Shown here in pieces: positions 42,841 through 54,095 of a DNA stretch of 64,000 nt. Origin of the DNA: Plectosphaerella cucumerina (Eukaryota > Ascomycota > Sordariomycetes > Glomerellales > Plectosphaerellaceae). The position numbers were made by a program, and so were the translations under genes. Positions within the stretch are counted from its first letter, which is position 1; every line of letters begins with the position of its first letter. The notes beneath the pieces were generated by a model. The model was not told the origin of the DNA. It did not search any database and saw nothing but the letters and a program-made list of their open reading frames with translations. Location of the stretch: the NCBI GenBank assembly GCA_020746995.1, contig JAGPXD010000001.1, positions 6,634,001 through 6,698,000 of the forward strand, given 5' to 3'.

Positions 42841-43706
42841 GCTTCTGGCCTTTCTTGGGACCTTGCCTTTGACGACTTGCATGAGGTTAGATTTGCTGAA
42901 ATAGCAACTGAGGATTCGGGGAGTCAGTCAGAACGAGAACAACTGACCGCTGAAGATCATGACCAATGCCGTTGATGACTGGCAGATTCCACCCAAGCAT
43001 ACAGGGAAGGCGGCCAAGTGCGAGATTGGGCGAATTACACACTCGCGAATACGGGAGAAGGCTATCATTACACAGGAATCATTGAGCTGCGAATAAAAAC
43101 ACATGGCTTTGGTCTCGACATGTAGATTCTGGCGCGATGCGTGTGGAAATAATGCGCGTGTGACATGCTGATAGGTTCCCATCGCGCGTTCAAGATAACG
43201 AAAACCATGAGGGCTGAGCACGAGAGCTGCCTGGAGCTACAATGAGAAGAATGGTGCATACAATTCCTAAGAGAGTTCCAGACCAAGAAGCAGGGCATTT
43301 CTTCGTCAACGAACAGGAGCTGCCTCTTGTCGTCAAATACACATTGAGGCAGACACCAGGACCCTCGAGGGTAGGAGGAAAGCACCCTGCGCTTGGTTAT
43401 TTTCTACTTAGATGTGTATGAAATCCATACCTGCCTTGTTATTCTTACTCAGTGGGGCAAGGTAGAGGCGGAAGGAAGCAACTGCACCAGACTGCCCGCC
43501 ACTTCCTTCACTCACGTCCTTCCTGCACCGGGGGCCCACCAATACCCGGGCAGGAACCTTCCCACTCGGGCCCCGCCCTACACTATTTAACCTCGAGCTC
43601 ACCTCTCCAGCTCTCTACCTTTCCTTCTCCAAACCCATTCACCAACTTTCTTCCACTCTCACTGATCGAGAAATCCCTTCATACCTCCAAGAGGTCAGCA
43701 GTCACC
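42841..43706. other. intergenic between family genes B and C
   Basis: It holds the 3' flank of B and the promoter of C, including the block shared with B. No gene is supported. Confidence 0.5.
43526..43590 (+). promoter_or_regulatory. conserved promoter block of gene C with TATTTA box
   Basis: It holds ACCGGGGGCCCACCAATACC, an insert relative to B, then GGGCCCCGCCCTACA and CTATTTA. The order and sequence match the gene B block at 41272-41317. The AT-rich box lies about 120 bp before the ATG at 43707. Confidence 0.55.
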
Positions 43707-45306
43707 ATGGACTTTGACCAAATCCTCGAGGGACACGTCCTAAGCGAAGCCGAAATGCAGGAGTTCGCTGCTTCTTGCAATCTCGACCAGTACGCGGACG
43801 AACTCTCCAGCGGACTCGTCCCTGTCGACCCTCAGATGCAGGAGAGCGCTTCTCCCATCTTCAACCAATTCCCTTTCAACACCAGCAACAGCATCAGCTC
43901 CGCTGTTGGCCTTAAACACGGCATGTATACGCAGCAGTACGCGGTCTCTGGAGCCGACTGCATGATCGATGGATCAGGTGAGTGACAGTCACGGTCTCCG
44001 GCACTCACCCAGTACTAATCACCCTCAAGACATCGACTCTGCACCCCTTGCCCATCAGAACTGGGACAATTTCAAGCACCACGCTTTGAATGGCCTGCTC
44101 AAGGACGCGTCTGGATCGTAGGGAGTCCAGAGCGCCCACACGCAGGCGTCTCAGAGCCCATCCATTGCTGCCCAGTTGCGCCGGCAGAAGAAGCTAGCTG
44201 TGCGCGCCCGCCAGTCGGAGGCGGCTTCGCAGTCCATTGCTGCACCAGATCTTCAGCACCTAGTGCCCGCCGCCATGCCTGGACCCTCGTACCAGTATCA
44301 GCTCCCAGCAGCCATGGGCTTGCCTGGGACCCCGGCCCAGCTTCAGCCCGCTGCTATGCCTGGACCCTGGTCGCAATACCAGCTCCCAGCGGCCATCGGC
44401 TTGCCTGGACCCCCCGCCCAGCATCAGTCCGCTGCCATGCCTGGACCCTCCACCCAGCATCAGCCCGCTGCCATGCCTGGACCCCCCGCCCAGCCTCAGC
44501 TTCCAGTGGCCGCGGGCTTGCCCGGCCCTCCGGCAAACGATCCGCTGTCGATTCACACTCTTGCGCAGTACCATGCTACCCGGGCGAGGCGATCCCCGTT
44601 CAACTTGAACTTGACGGGCGAGAAGGAGGGCCAGGACAATGGTCCTCCTAGGACGGACGTCGGCCAACGAAGGGCCGTGGCAGACCTCGTCGCCGCGGCC
44701 TACGACTTTGGCCAATGGCCACAGTCTCTTACCATCCAAAGCTCGCGGGCTGTGGACGTCATCTGCCAGGCGGCCCAGTTCACGCCCGAGCAGAAGATTG
44801 ACAAGATTGTGGGCGCTGCCACCCCGATGGGGAAGTATAAGATTGAGCTGCTCATGTGGGCCCTCCTGGTAAGTTTTGACTGCTGATTTGTATTGGAAGC
44901 ATGGCTAACTGGTTTAGGACCACGCAATCACCATCCAAGAGGGCCGATTGATGCTCGCACCTTGGGAGCAATCTCCTTCGTACGAAGAGTACGATTCCTT
45001 CAAGGATCGACTCAAAGAGATGGTGGACGGACTGAAGGTACGTGTTCAGGTCCACGCGAGTAAGATGACGGTGCAATTACTAAGTGAATGCTCCTACAGG
45101 CCAACAAGTCGATCGTCAAGAGTCTTGTCACAGAGTCCAACTTCATGACTCGCTTCGTGCTCCGACCCCTCAAGGAGCGCAATGTACGTATCTATGTCCT
45201 ACAAGCTCTGCAGTACTGACATCTTCTGCAGATGAAGGTGGGTAACAAGAAGGTCAACGAGACCAAGCAGGGTCTCATCAAGAAGGGCCAGCAGGCCAGT
45301 CAGTAG
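43707..45306 (+). CDS. family gene C, unknown function, with conserved in-frame TAG and Pro/Gln repeats
   Basis: Exons 43707-43977, 44030-44868, 44918-45037, 45100-45183 and 45232-45306 form 463 codons in one frame, interrupted only by TAG at 44119-44121 (LLKDASGS-TAG-GVQSAHTQ). Exon 3-5 sizes (120, 84, 75 nt) equal those of gene B. N-terminus MDFDQILEGHVLSEAEMQEF, acidic. After the stop come RRQKKLAVRARQ (basic), a Met/Pro/Gly/Gln repeat tract (44273-44545), then the family domain: PPRTDVGQRRAVADLVAAAY, KIELLMWALL, DHAITIQEGRLMLAPWEQSP, NKSIVKSLVTESNFMTRFVL, MKVGNKKVNETKQGLIKKGQ. No known domain, signal peptide or membrane span. The downstream part has stayed open with intact splice sites despite the stop. 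Confidence 0.7.
44110..44131 (+). promoter_or_regulatory. hairpin presenting the in-frame TAG of gene C in its loop
   Basis: TCTGGA (44110-44115) pairs perfectly with TCCAGA (44126-44131); the 10-base loop TCGTAGGGAG contains the TAG (44119-44121). The stem core CTGGA/TCCAG is shared with gene B. Confidence 0.5.
44273..44545 (+). repeat. imperfect Pro/Gly/Gln-rich coding repeats in gene C
   Basis: Alternating units of the form AAMPGP..QYQLPA and GLPGPPAQ.Q occur about five to six times with base changes between copies. The codons remain in frame throughout. Confidence 0.7.
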
Positions 45307-45894
45307 GTAGCTGGTCCTTCTTGGGCACTGCCTGGCGCCAACCTTTCAGCCTCATCCTGAGAAGCACCCGGTTGCCAAACGCCAAACGAAGCCTGGAGTG
45401 ATGCATAGGCCCAGAAACAGCTGAGTTTGAGTGAACGGTAGAAGTTGAGGAGAAGGACTCCTTAGATCGAAGTGGGAGAGGAGCAAAAGAGCTCCAGACA
45501 AACCAGAGACTGAGAGGAGATGAGCAACATGGACTATTGCAAGACTTCCCGAAGAGACGGAAGACATCCCAGAACACATTCCTACACTGAGAATAGGGAA
45601 GGCACTGGGAAAACTGTAAGATTGCTAGGAAGGGAATAGAATTCAATCACATCATGGCATTGAGCACATTCATCTCCAGAGACCAGGAAAAATGGGACAC
45701 GAGACTCATGTGAAGCCAATGGAACGAGGAAAATCACTTATCATTGTCACAGGACTCCCGAGTCAGGGAGCGGAACTTCTTCTCGTCGCATCGTCGGACG
45801 GGGGCTGTGCCTCGTCGCCTGGATTGGTGTCATTACCTAGGGACAGACACAAAAATCTGATTGCGCCCAATGGGTCATCCTTTTCTACATGTAC
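45307..45894. other. intergenic: convergent 3' ends of gene C and GH95
   Basis: No gene or repeat is recognised. It separates the family genes from the glycosidase genes. Confidence 0.5.
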
Positions 45895-48236
45895 CTACTG
45901 TGTAGGTACCTCGACTGGAATCTTCCGAACCGTACCCGCTCTAGTGACAAGGCATTTGCCCACCTCGGAAAGCTGAGCAGAGTGTTCCCCATCTCCTGGG
46001 AAGAAGATGGCTGCAGCTCCATGGATATCTTTGCCTTCGATCACCACAGGCTCGACAACGCGCCCGTCTCTCCACTCCAGCGTCACCGACCATCCCCCTT
46101 CGCTCTGATCCCAGATATCCTTCCGGACTCCCAACCCTCTGGCAGAGCAGGAAGCAAGCGTATCTCGACCTCCTCCCTTCCCGCGTCGTCCCTCGTCAGC
46201 CTCGATTGTATCAAACACTCGAGGACGCCAGCACAGCCTCCAAAGTTGCCGTCAATCTGAAAGGGCGGGTGCGTGTCGAGCATGTTGGGAAGCGTCGAGT
46301 CTCGCAGGAGTAGGTCCATGTGTCGTGCGCAGGCATCGGCATCGAACAGTCGCGCGTGGAGGTTGAGGAGCCACGCCCTGCTCCACCCTGTGTGTCCGCC
46401 GCCATGGGCCGCCCTTCTCTCGAGGACTTTCTTTGCAGCGGCGGCCCATTCGGGAGATGTGATCGGGTTGATGCTGTCGTCGGGATGGAGGCCGAAGAGG
46501 TGGGAGACGTGGCGGTGGCCGGCCTCGTGTTCTTTGTAGTCTTTCAGTCCCCATTCTTGGATGAGGCCATCTTTGTTGATGAGGAGAGGAGGTAGTCTTT
46601 CGAGGGCGTCGCGGACTCGGGATCGGAGGGGGTTCTCTTTGTCGTCGAGGGCGGTGGTAGACCAGAGGAACTGTTCAAAGGCGATTCGGACAATGGCCAT
46701 GTCGATGACGGAGCCCTCGCAGAGGATACCGGGCTCGCCGGATTCGGAGACAAAGGTATTCTCGGGGGATAAGGAAGGGTTGGTGACGAGGTACTGACCG
46801 CAGGCTGAAAGGATGAGGAAGTCGAGGAGGAACTCAACGCAGCCCTCGAGAATGGGGGCGACGCGGGCGAGGAGAGCATTGTCACGCCGGTAGTCGAGCG
46901 TCTTGACGACATCGATGCACATCCAGACGCCACCGAGAGGCCAGATAGTCGAAGGCATCCATCGGTCTTGGGGGTCCGTATCCGCCCAGATATCGGTGTT
47001 GTGGTGAGCACACCAGCCGCGGCAGCCGTACATCGTGGCGGCCGTCTTTCTGCCTCGTGCGGCCATGCGTTCGAGAAGGTCGAGGACGGGCGAGGCACAC
47101 TCGATGAGATCGCATGGTGTCGCGGGCCAGTAGTTCATCTGTATGTTGATGTTGATCGTGTACTTGCATCCCCAGGGCGGCGCGAAGGACGGATTCCAGA
47201 TGCCCTGCAAGGTAGCAGGCAGGGCCTTGTGCGAGGCACGGCTGGATGAGATGAGGAGGTATCGGCCATAGTTGGCATAAAGGGCGACGAGGCCTGGGTC
47301 GCGATTGTTCTTGATCCTCTCGTCGGTGCGGAGGTGGTTCGCGTCGGGAGACATGCGGATGCTGGTCCTGTCGAAAAGGGCGGCGTAGTCATCACGGTGT
47401 CGCCGTAGCAACTCGTGCCAGGGCCGGCGGAGCGCCGCGTCAACATCTCTCAATGCTGTTGCGGCGGGGTCGGCCTCTCTGAATGTTGTTTGCGCGCCGA
47501 GCGCGATGGTCGCGCGTGACGCGTTGACGACCAGACAGTTGCCAACAGCTTCGACTGTGCCGCCATCTTCGCACGACACGCCCAGCACCAGCGCCAGGCG
47601 GTTGCTGTCACGCCCGCCAGGGGTGGCCTGCAGCACAATCCTCCCGTTCTCGGCATGTATGCTGTCGAGAAACTCGTTCGTCTCCCATTCGATCTCGCTG
47701 ACACGATCTAGCCGAATCACGAAACGCGTCGGCTCCGAAGCCTCGAAGCGCAAGGCGATCACGGCATCGGGGAAGCTAGCCACGACGTCGCGTCGGTATG
47801 ACACGCCGCGACAGCGATACTCGGTCGTGGCCTGGGCAGTGGCGAGGTCCAGTCGCCGCTCAAATCCGGAGACGTCCTCCGCGGCATGGCCGAACTCAAG
47901 GGTACATGTCCCGAGGGGCTCATAGTGGCGCATGCTCGCCGGCGTGGCGAAGAAGGCCTCACGCACGAGAGCCTCGGCCTCGCTGTGCCTCTCGGCCCTG
48001 ATGAGCTCCCTCAGGCGCGGCAGATTGCGAAGGGCGTCGCGGGGGGTCCTGTCCTGGGGGCCGCCGTACCACACCGAGTCCTCGTTGAGCTGCAGGAGCT
48101 CGGTTGAGGTGCGGCCGTAGACCATGGCTCCCAGCCGGCCATTTCCGATTGGGAGGGCCTCTGACCATGAGCTCGCGGGGGAGGCATAGTGGAGGTGCAG
48201 GGCCCTGTCGGTGGACGTCGTGGAGGAGGAGTCCAT
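45895..48236 (-). CDS. GH95 alpha-L-fucosidase-type glycosidase, frame break near the C-terminus
   Basis: Inverting glycosidase family that removes alpha-1,2-L-fucose or alpha-L-galactose. Start at 48236 (MDSSSTTSTDRALHLHYASP) is preferred over an upstream in-frame ATG that adds 89 low-complexity residues. GH95 motifs: SWSEALPIGNGRLGAMVYG, LNEDSVWYGGPQDRTPRDA, YTININIQMNYWPATPCDL (catalytic Asn region), EAGHRHVSHLFGLHPD, and THPPFQIDGNFGG (general-base Asp region). No signal peptide, so probably cytosolic. The frame ends early at 46083, but the adjacent frame continues as GGWSVTLEWRDGRVVEPVV to a stop at 45895, as expected of the beta-domain at the family C-terminus. The switch is at a run of five C (46094-46098 on plus); one missing base explains it. 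Full length would be about 780 aa. It is divergent from an MFS sugar permease. Confidence 0.85.
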
Positions 48237-49621
48237 GGTGCTGGAAGCGCGTGCCGCGATGCCGGGGTTTGCCGCCGGGGGAGGAGCTCGTTGGTGGAAA
48301 TGTGGTTGACAAGCTTTGCACGAGGATGGGATCGTCCCAATGTGTTCCCTTCTGTCTGTTGGTTCCCAGCTTGCCAGCCCCCAGCCGACGACAGTCGACC
48401 GCGCCGTTTTAACCCCAGACGGCCACCCCACGAGCGGGGGAGCAACGGGCAGACAACAACCGGTGGTGGCGGCCGGGGTTCGGCAGCCGGTGGACTTGGA
48501 CACGCCACTGAAGCAGCGGGAGCAAAAAGTCCAACCGGCTGCTCATCGTAGGCTGGGGTTTGCCAGGGTGTATCCCTGATCACATGGGGACGAGCAAGCG
48601 GGGGAACCAATCCTAGGACAGACGGACACCCGATGCGTGCAGCGATGAGGGGCACACTGCAGCAGAGTCCAATGAAGAGGGGGGAAAGCCGAAGATCCAT
48701 CCCAGGGGCAGGGGCCGGAGGATGTGGTGGATGGTCGGGCGAGAGTGGCCTCTCGGGGGGTTGGCGCTGGGATTTCACTCTTATGGCACGACGAGATGCC
48801 GGGATGCTCACATGACAGGATGGAGAAAACCCGTCGGGTAAGGAAGAAAGGCTCTTTGAAAGATCGAGGCTGGGCTGGGCGGACACTGGACATCTGGGCA
48901 TCATGGACTCGGCCGAGGAAGATGAGTGAGTCGAGAGGGTGTTCACGTTGGTGCCAGGCCAGACCAGGCCATCCCCACGACCACCCGCCCTCTCTGGGGT
49001 GCATGCAGTTCATTGACGGTGTCCACGACCAACCTGCGGGCGTCCACTGCCACGCATTCGAGCAAATAACCTCTCGACAATACATTGGATGCAACCTCAA
49101 GGATACCCCCCCTTCAGCACGCCAGCCCCGGATCACCAGTGATTACCGCCCTCGCCTGCCGTTTCGAGAGCGGGAGCTGGATGGGATGGGATCTCGGACG
49201 ATCGCCCATGGAACTTTGCACCCGGTGACCGCCCCCCGGAGAAGCAACTGCAGCCATGTGGAAGCCCAGAGGCCGGGGTCCCCGCTTCCTCCATCCGCCC
49301 TCGTCTGCAGCTTGCGGCACACTTCACAGCTTAGCCGACACCCCACTGTCGATGGCCAGATGAGACGGCCAACCTGGCAGTTCTGGCCCTGGAGCGCTGG
49401 TGCCAAGACCGACTCGAAAAGGGCAACAGGCCATCGAGGCCGGGGCACGCTGCATGAGGTATAAGTAGCCAGCGTGGAGACTCGCTCTGTTGATGCCCTC
49501 TTGGTTCCAGCTTCAGCTCAGCTCGTCCGTCTCGCTCGACTTGCCCGTCTGTCTCTTGACGCCCTCTTCCCACAGACCAGACCCCCAAGCACGAGGCCAT
49601 CCCTCACACCGACTGCCCGCC
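48237..49621. other. intergenic: divergent promoter GH95/sugar permease, 1.4 kb
   Basis: It is shared by two divergent genes that probably act together. It includes a CGGGGTCCCCG palindrome (CGG-N5-CCG spacing) near 49274. No gene is supported; open frames on both strands lack domains. Confidence 0.5.
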
Positions 49622-51387
49622 ATGGCTCCCCGCCCGGGTGAAGAGAAGCACCATGTCTACCACGATGTGCAGGTCGACGCGCAAAAGGCCGGCCTCAACG
49701 TCGACGAGGCCGTCACGGCCCGCATCACCGACGACATGTTGGTCGAGAAGTCCCGCGAGGCTTTCCGGTGGAAGTCCAAGGCTGGGTGGCGCATCGTCCA
49801 AATCATGATCGTTATGGCCGCGAACCAGGCTGCGTGAGTCCCCCCTGATGCCTCCCCTCTGTTTGTCATCGGCTAACAACTCCCGGACAGCTACGGTATC
49901 GACTGGGGCGTCATCAGTTCCATCAACTCCAACGACCGCTGGCGCAACTACTACGGCTTCGAGAACTCGGGCCATACCATTGGCATCATCAACGCCCTCA
50001 TGAGCATCGGCTCCTTCACTGGTGCACCCTTCCTCTCTCTCGCCGATAAGATCGGCCGTCGCAGCGTCAACTTCATCGGCTGCTTCCTCACCGTCATCGC
50101 CGCCATCATCCAGGCCTTTGCGCCGAACATCCGCGTCCTCATGTTCGCCCGCTGGCTCCTCGGATTCGCCACCGCTCTCTGCACCTCTTCCCAGTACATC
50201 GCCGAGGTCGCCCCCGCTCACATCCGCGGCAACATCGTCGGCGTCTTCGGCGCCTTCTTCCAGGTCGGCTCCCTCAGCATCATCGGCATCCTCATGGGCT
50301 TCACCAAGTGGGACAGCGACTGGAGCTGGCGCGCCGCCTTCCTCATCCAAGCGCTCTTCCCCGCCTTCGTCTGTGTCACCATCTACCTCATGTGCCCCGA
50401 GTCGCCCCGTTACATGGTCATGAAGGGCCAGCGCGAGAAGGCGCGCGACATGATCTCCAAGTACTTCACTGCTTCTGAGGATCCGAACCACCCGTTCGTC
50501 GACCTCATGATGTACCAGATCGACGAGTCCATCGAGAACTCGGCCGTCGGCTTCCGTGCTACCTGGGACTTCCGCATCTTCTTCACTCGCAAGACGATGT
50601 TCCGCACCCTCATCCTCCTCGTCTACTCCGTCTGGCAGCAGTGGAACGGCGGCGGCATCATCGGCATGTACATCGACCCGGCCATGAAGGACCTCGGCAT
50701 TACCAAGCAGCTCGACATCCTTGGCATCAACCTCGGCCTGACCTCGACCTACTTTGTCTTCACCCTCGTCGGCGCCTACATCATTGAGAAGTTCCGCCGC
50801 CGCACCCTCATCTTTGCCGGCCTCATCTCCATCATCTGCGCTCAAACAGCCGTCACAATCACCGGCTGGCAGTTCGACGTCAACCCCACGAAGGGTCTCT
50901 CCGCGGCTGCAGTGCTCTTTGTCTTCGTCAACCAGGTGTGCAGCGCCTCCTTCATCGCCACCATGCACAACCTGTACCCGGTCGAGCTCATGTCCCTGCC
51001 ACTCCGTGCCAAGGGCATGTCTCTGTACACAATGTTCCAGGGGTGAGTTTTCTGTTCCTTCCTACCCATTTCTTCCACTCTAGCTGACATGAATTCAGTG
51101 CCGCTTCCACTGTCCACAACTACGGAATCTCCATGGGCATCAGCAAGATTGGCTACAAGATCTGGGCCGTCTACATCTGCTTCAACTTTGCCATGATCGG
51201 CATCTCCTACCTCATCTTCCCCGAGACTGGAAAGCTCAGTCTCGAGGAGATTGACAAGATCTTCGAGACTCCTAACGCTCCTCCCGTCAAGCTTTCGGTC
51301 AAGATTGCCGACGCCAAGTGGGAGTCGATCAAGCTGGAGAAGGAGGCCATCCGGGCTGGTCGGTCGATCACCGTCAACGAGGCTTAG
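49622..51387 (+). CDS. MFS sugar transporter (hexose/lactose permease type)
   Basis: Sugar/H+ symporter of 550 aa, exons 49622-49833, 49891-51042 and 51099-51387. Signatures: AYGIDWGVISSINSNDRW in TM1 loop, LADKIGRRSVNFIGCF after TM2, SSQYIAEVAPAHIRGNIVG after TM4, CPESPRYMVMKGQREKAR in the central loop, VYSVWQQWNGGGIIGMYIDP in TM7, and the end motif FPETGKLSLEEIDKIFE. The TM7 pattern WQQWNGGGI resembles the fungal lactose-permease-like branch rather than hexose transporters (QQ..G.N). It lies head to head with the GH95 gene, so uptake of a fucosylated or galactosyl oligosaccharide for intracellular hydrolysis is a natural hypothesis. Confidence 0.92.
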
Positions 51388-52616
51388 GGTGGTTTCGCGA
51401 TGATGCGCTTTGTTTGCTTAGCCACAGCCGCTTGGTCCTTGGTTGCTTCGAGAGGCTTAATATCAAACGCTTTTTGAAGACTTGACTCATAAATACCTTT
51501 GTTCGGGGCATGTCTTTGTGATGACTAGTGATGCTGATTGCCAGAAAGGCATTGCAAATCATCTGTCCATCGCAGCTGATGTCCCATCCCAGGTCAAGAA
51601 CTCCACGCTCTCAGCTGCAGCCAAAAGCACTGGTGACATTCAACGACCCGATGCCGCGGAACCTTGATGCTTAGCTGCACCTAAATAGTCTGACTGGAGT
51701 AACCCGTGATCTTGGTACTGGTCGCAGGACCTTCAACCTGCTTACGCTGTGCCTGATCGCCATAAACGCCCATGTAAAGGTCTGGGCACGTCGAATTTCA
51801 CCGCCTCATTTCGGACGCAGGCCCCTGTTGAAGCATTTCTTAAAATGCTCCCAAATCATCAACCACTGCGGCACCCAACACCTTCGTTTGTAGAAACCTC
51901 GAGAGTTAATGCACAATCCAAGCATCACCGCCATTGAGTTTGCCTCAAACACCAAGCAAAGATCCATGCCGGCCAACGGTATAGATCACAAAGGCTGCCA
52001 AGCCGGACCTATTTAGCCTGAGCTGTCCCTGCTGAACCTGGACTTCTTCCCACTCAGACCCTAGCGATCCCGCTCCTGCCCCCGCAAGCAGCTGCGCCCT
52101 GGACTGCGCTGGTCTCGACCCTGGCCAGCCACTGGGACTTTGAACACCCGCCGCCCGTCGGTATATCGCACCAACCGTCGGGTATTCAGCGTGGATGCCG
52201 GGGGCGTTTTGTGCTGCCGTTACGACGGCCCGACAGACGTGGGGTCGCTTCAGATGACTCCGGGCAGGGGTCGCTGCATGTGTGGCGCTGGTCGAATGAG
52301 CACAGCACCGTGGACCAACCAGCCTTGCTGCCGTGTCGGAAAAGGGGCGTTACCCCAACGGCGACCACTGCGGGTGATCACCACCCGACCTTCCCCTCAC
52401 CTCATCGCCCACCTCACTTTCTTCCGACGAACCACACCCCGCACATCCCGCTCTGTCGCAATGCGCGGATGCCCTCGAGTCCCGCTGAGCGGATGGAGAA
52501 CGCGTGAGATGGCCGCGGGCTGCCGTTGCGCTTCTACTTGAGAAGAAGTGAGTCTCGGTACGTCATGTGCCCTCCAACACCACCAGAACCCCTCCTTCAA
52601 TCCCCAAACTGACACG
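51388..52616. other. intergenic, 1.2 kb, promoter of GH1
   Basis: It holds the 3' flank of the permease and the upstream region of GH1. No gene, motif copy or repeat is recognised. Confidence 0.5.
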
Positions 52617-54095
52617 ATGGCATCGCAGGCCGACTTTGACGAATCCATCAAGGGCGCGCTGCCCGCCGACTTCATCTGGGGCTGGGCCACTGCCGCCGCG
52701 CAGGTCGAAGGCGCCTGGAACAAGGACGGAAAGGGCGTGTCCATCTGGGACACGTTCGCCCACACGCCTGGCAAGGTCAAGGACGGCAGCACCGGTGACG
52801 ACGCAGTGCGGTCTTACGATCTCTACAAGACGGACGTGCAATGGCTCAAGAAGTACCGCGCCACGGGCTACCGCTTTTCCCTCTCCTGGTCGCGCATCAT
52901 TCCCCTCGGCGGCAAAGATGACCCCGTCAACCCGGCAGGCATCGCCTACTACAACAACCTCATTGACGAGCTGCTCGCCAACGATATCACGCCCTTTGTC
53001 ACACTCTTCCACTGGGACACGCCCCAGGCCCTCGAGGACCGCTACGGCGGCATGCTCGACAAAGAAGCCTACACCCCCGACTTTGTCCGCTACGCCCGCG
53101 TTTGCTTCGAGAGCTTCGGCGACCGCGTCAAGAACTGGATCACCTACAACGAGCCCGGCGTCTACTCGCTTGCCGGGTACGCCGCCGGCGTCCACGCTCC
53201 TGCTCGCTCGAGCTTCCGCGACCGTAACGAGGAGGGCGACAGCAGCACCGAGCCCTTCACAATCGGCCACACCGAGCTCATCTCGCACGCCTACGCCGCA
53301 GACATGTACAAACGCGAGTTTCAGCCGACACAAAAGGGAAAAATCATGATCACACTGCACGGCAACTGGTCTGAGCCATGGGACGCCGACGACCCGCGCG
53401 ACCAGGAAGCCGCCGAGCGCGCGCGCGAGTTCGAAATCGCCTGGTTCGCCGACCCCCTGTACAAGACAGGCGACTACCCTGCCTCGATGCGCGCCCAGCT
53501 CGGCGACCGTCTCCCACATTTCACCCCCGAAGAGAGCCGCCTCGTCCTCGGCAGCTCTGAGTTCTACGGTATGAACTCCTACTCTGCCTTTTACGTGCGC
53601 CACCGCGACGGCCCCGCCGACATCAACGACCACAAGGGCAACATCGAGCAGCTCGACGAGAACAGCAAGGGCGTCTGGCGCGGACCCATGAGCGACACGT
53701 ACTGGCTCCGCAGCACACCCTGGGGCTGGGCCAAACTGCTGCGCTGGATCTGGGTCCGCTACGGCGTGCCCATCTACATCACCGAGAACGGCACCACCGC
53801 CCAGGGCGAGAACGACTGGAGGCCCAAGGGGCCCGACGATGTGCTCGAGGACCCTCATCGGTTGGACTTCTACAAGACGTATTTGACCGAGGTTGCGAAG
53901 GCGTCGCAGGAGGGCGTCGTCATCAAGTCGTACTTTGGCTGGACGTTCACAGATAACTGGGAGTGGGCGGCCGGCTTCTCGGACCGCTTTGGGTCGACTT
54001 GGATTGACTTTGAGAGCGAGGAGAAGACGCGCTATGCCAAGCGGTCTGCATACTTCTTGGGTGACTTCTTCGACCATCTGGTGCGGAAGGAGTGA
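52617..54095 (+). CDS. GH1 beta-glucosidase/beta-galactosidase
   Basis: Retaining beta-glycosidase of 492 aa, single exon. Start MASQADFDESIKGALPADFIWGWATAAAQVEG at 52617; the FxWGxATAxxQxEG N-terminal signature begins about residue 20. Acid/base Glu179 is in TYNEPG and the nucleophile Glu390 is in YITENG. Other conserved residues are W-SRI (FSLSWSRIIP) and the aglycone/glycone residues in SYFGWTFTDNWEWAAGFSDRFG. There is no signal peptide, so the enzyme is intracellular and would hydrolyse imported beta-glucosides such as cellobiose or aryl-glucosides. It lies next to the lactose-permease-like gene and GH95, giving a transport-then-hydrolyse group. A long open frame on the opposite strand is a codon-bias shadow. 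Confidence 0.94.
   Translation: MASQADFDESIKGALPADFIWGWATAAAQVEGAWNKDGKGVSIWDTFAHTPGKVKDGSTGDDAVRSYDLYKTDVQWLKKYRATGYRFSLSWSRIIPLGGKDDPVNPAGIAYYNNLIDELLANDITPFVTLFHWDTPQALEDRYGGMLDKEAYTPDFVRYARVCFESFGDRVKNWITYNEPGVYSLAGYAAGVHAPARSSFRDRNEEGDSSTEPFTIGHTELISHAYAADMYKREFQPTQKGKIMITLHGNWSEPWDADDPRDQEAAERAREFEIAWFADPLYKTGDYPASMRAQLGDRLPHFTPEESRLVLGSSEFYGMNSYSAFYVRHRDGPADINDHKGNIEQLDENSKGVWRGPMSDTYWLRSTPWGWAKLLRWIWVRYGVPIYITENGTTAQGENDWRPKGPDDVLEDPHRLDFYKTYLTEVAKASQEGVVIKSYFGWTFTDNWEWAAGFSDRFGSTWIDFESEEKTRYAKRSAYFLGDFFDHLVRKE

Noticed and set aside
49604..50968. 454-codon minus-strand frame opposite the sugar permease
   Set aside because: Low-complexity Asp/Glu/Gly/Ala composition typical of an antisense shadow of a membrane protein gene.
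52563..54077. 504-codon open frame on the minus strand opposite GH1
   Set aside because: It has no domain and mirrors the GC-rich third positions of the GH1 codons; the plus strand has both GH1 catalytic motifs.
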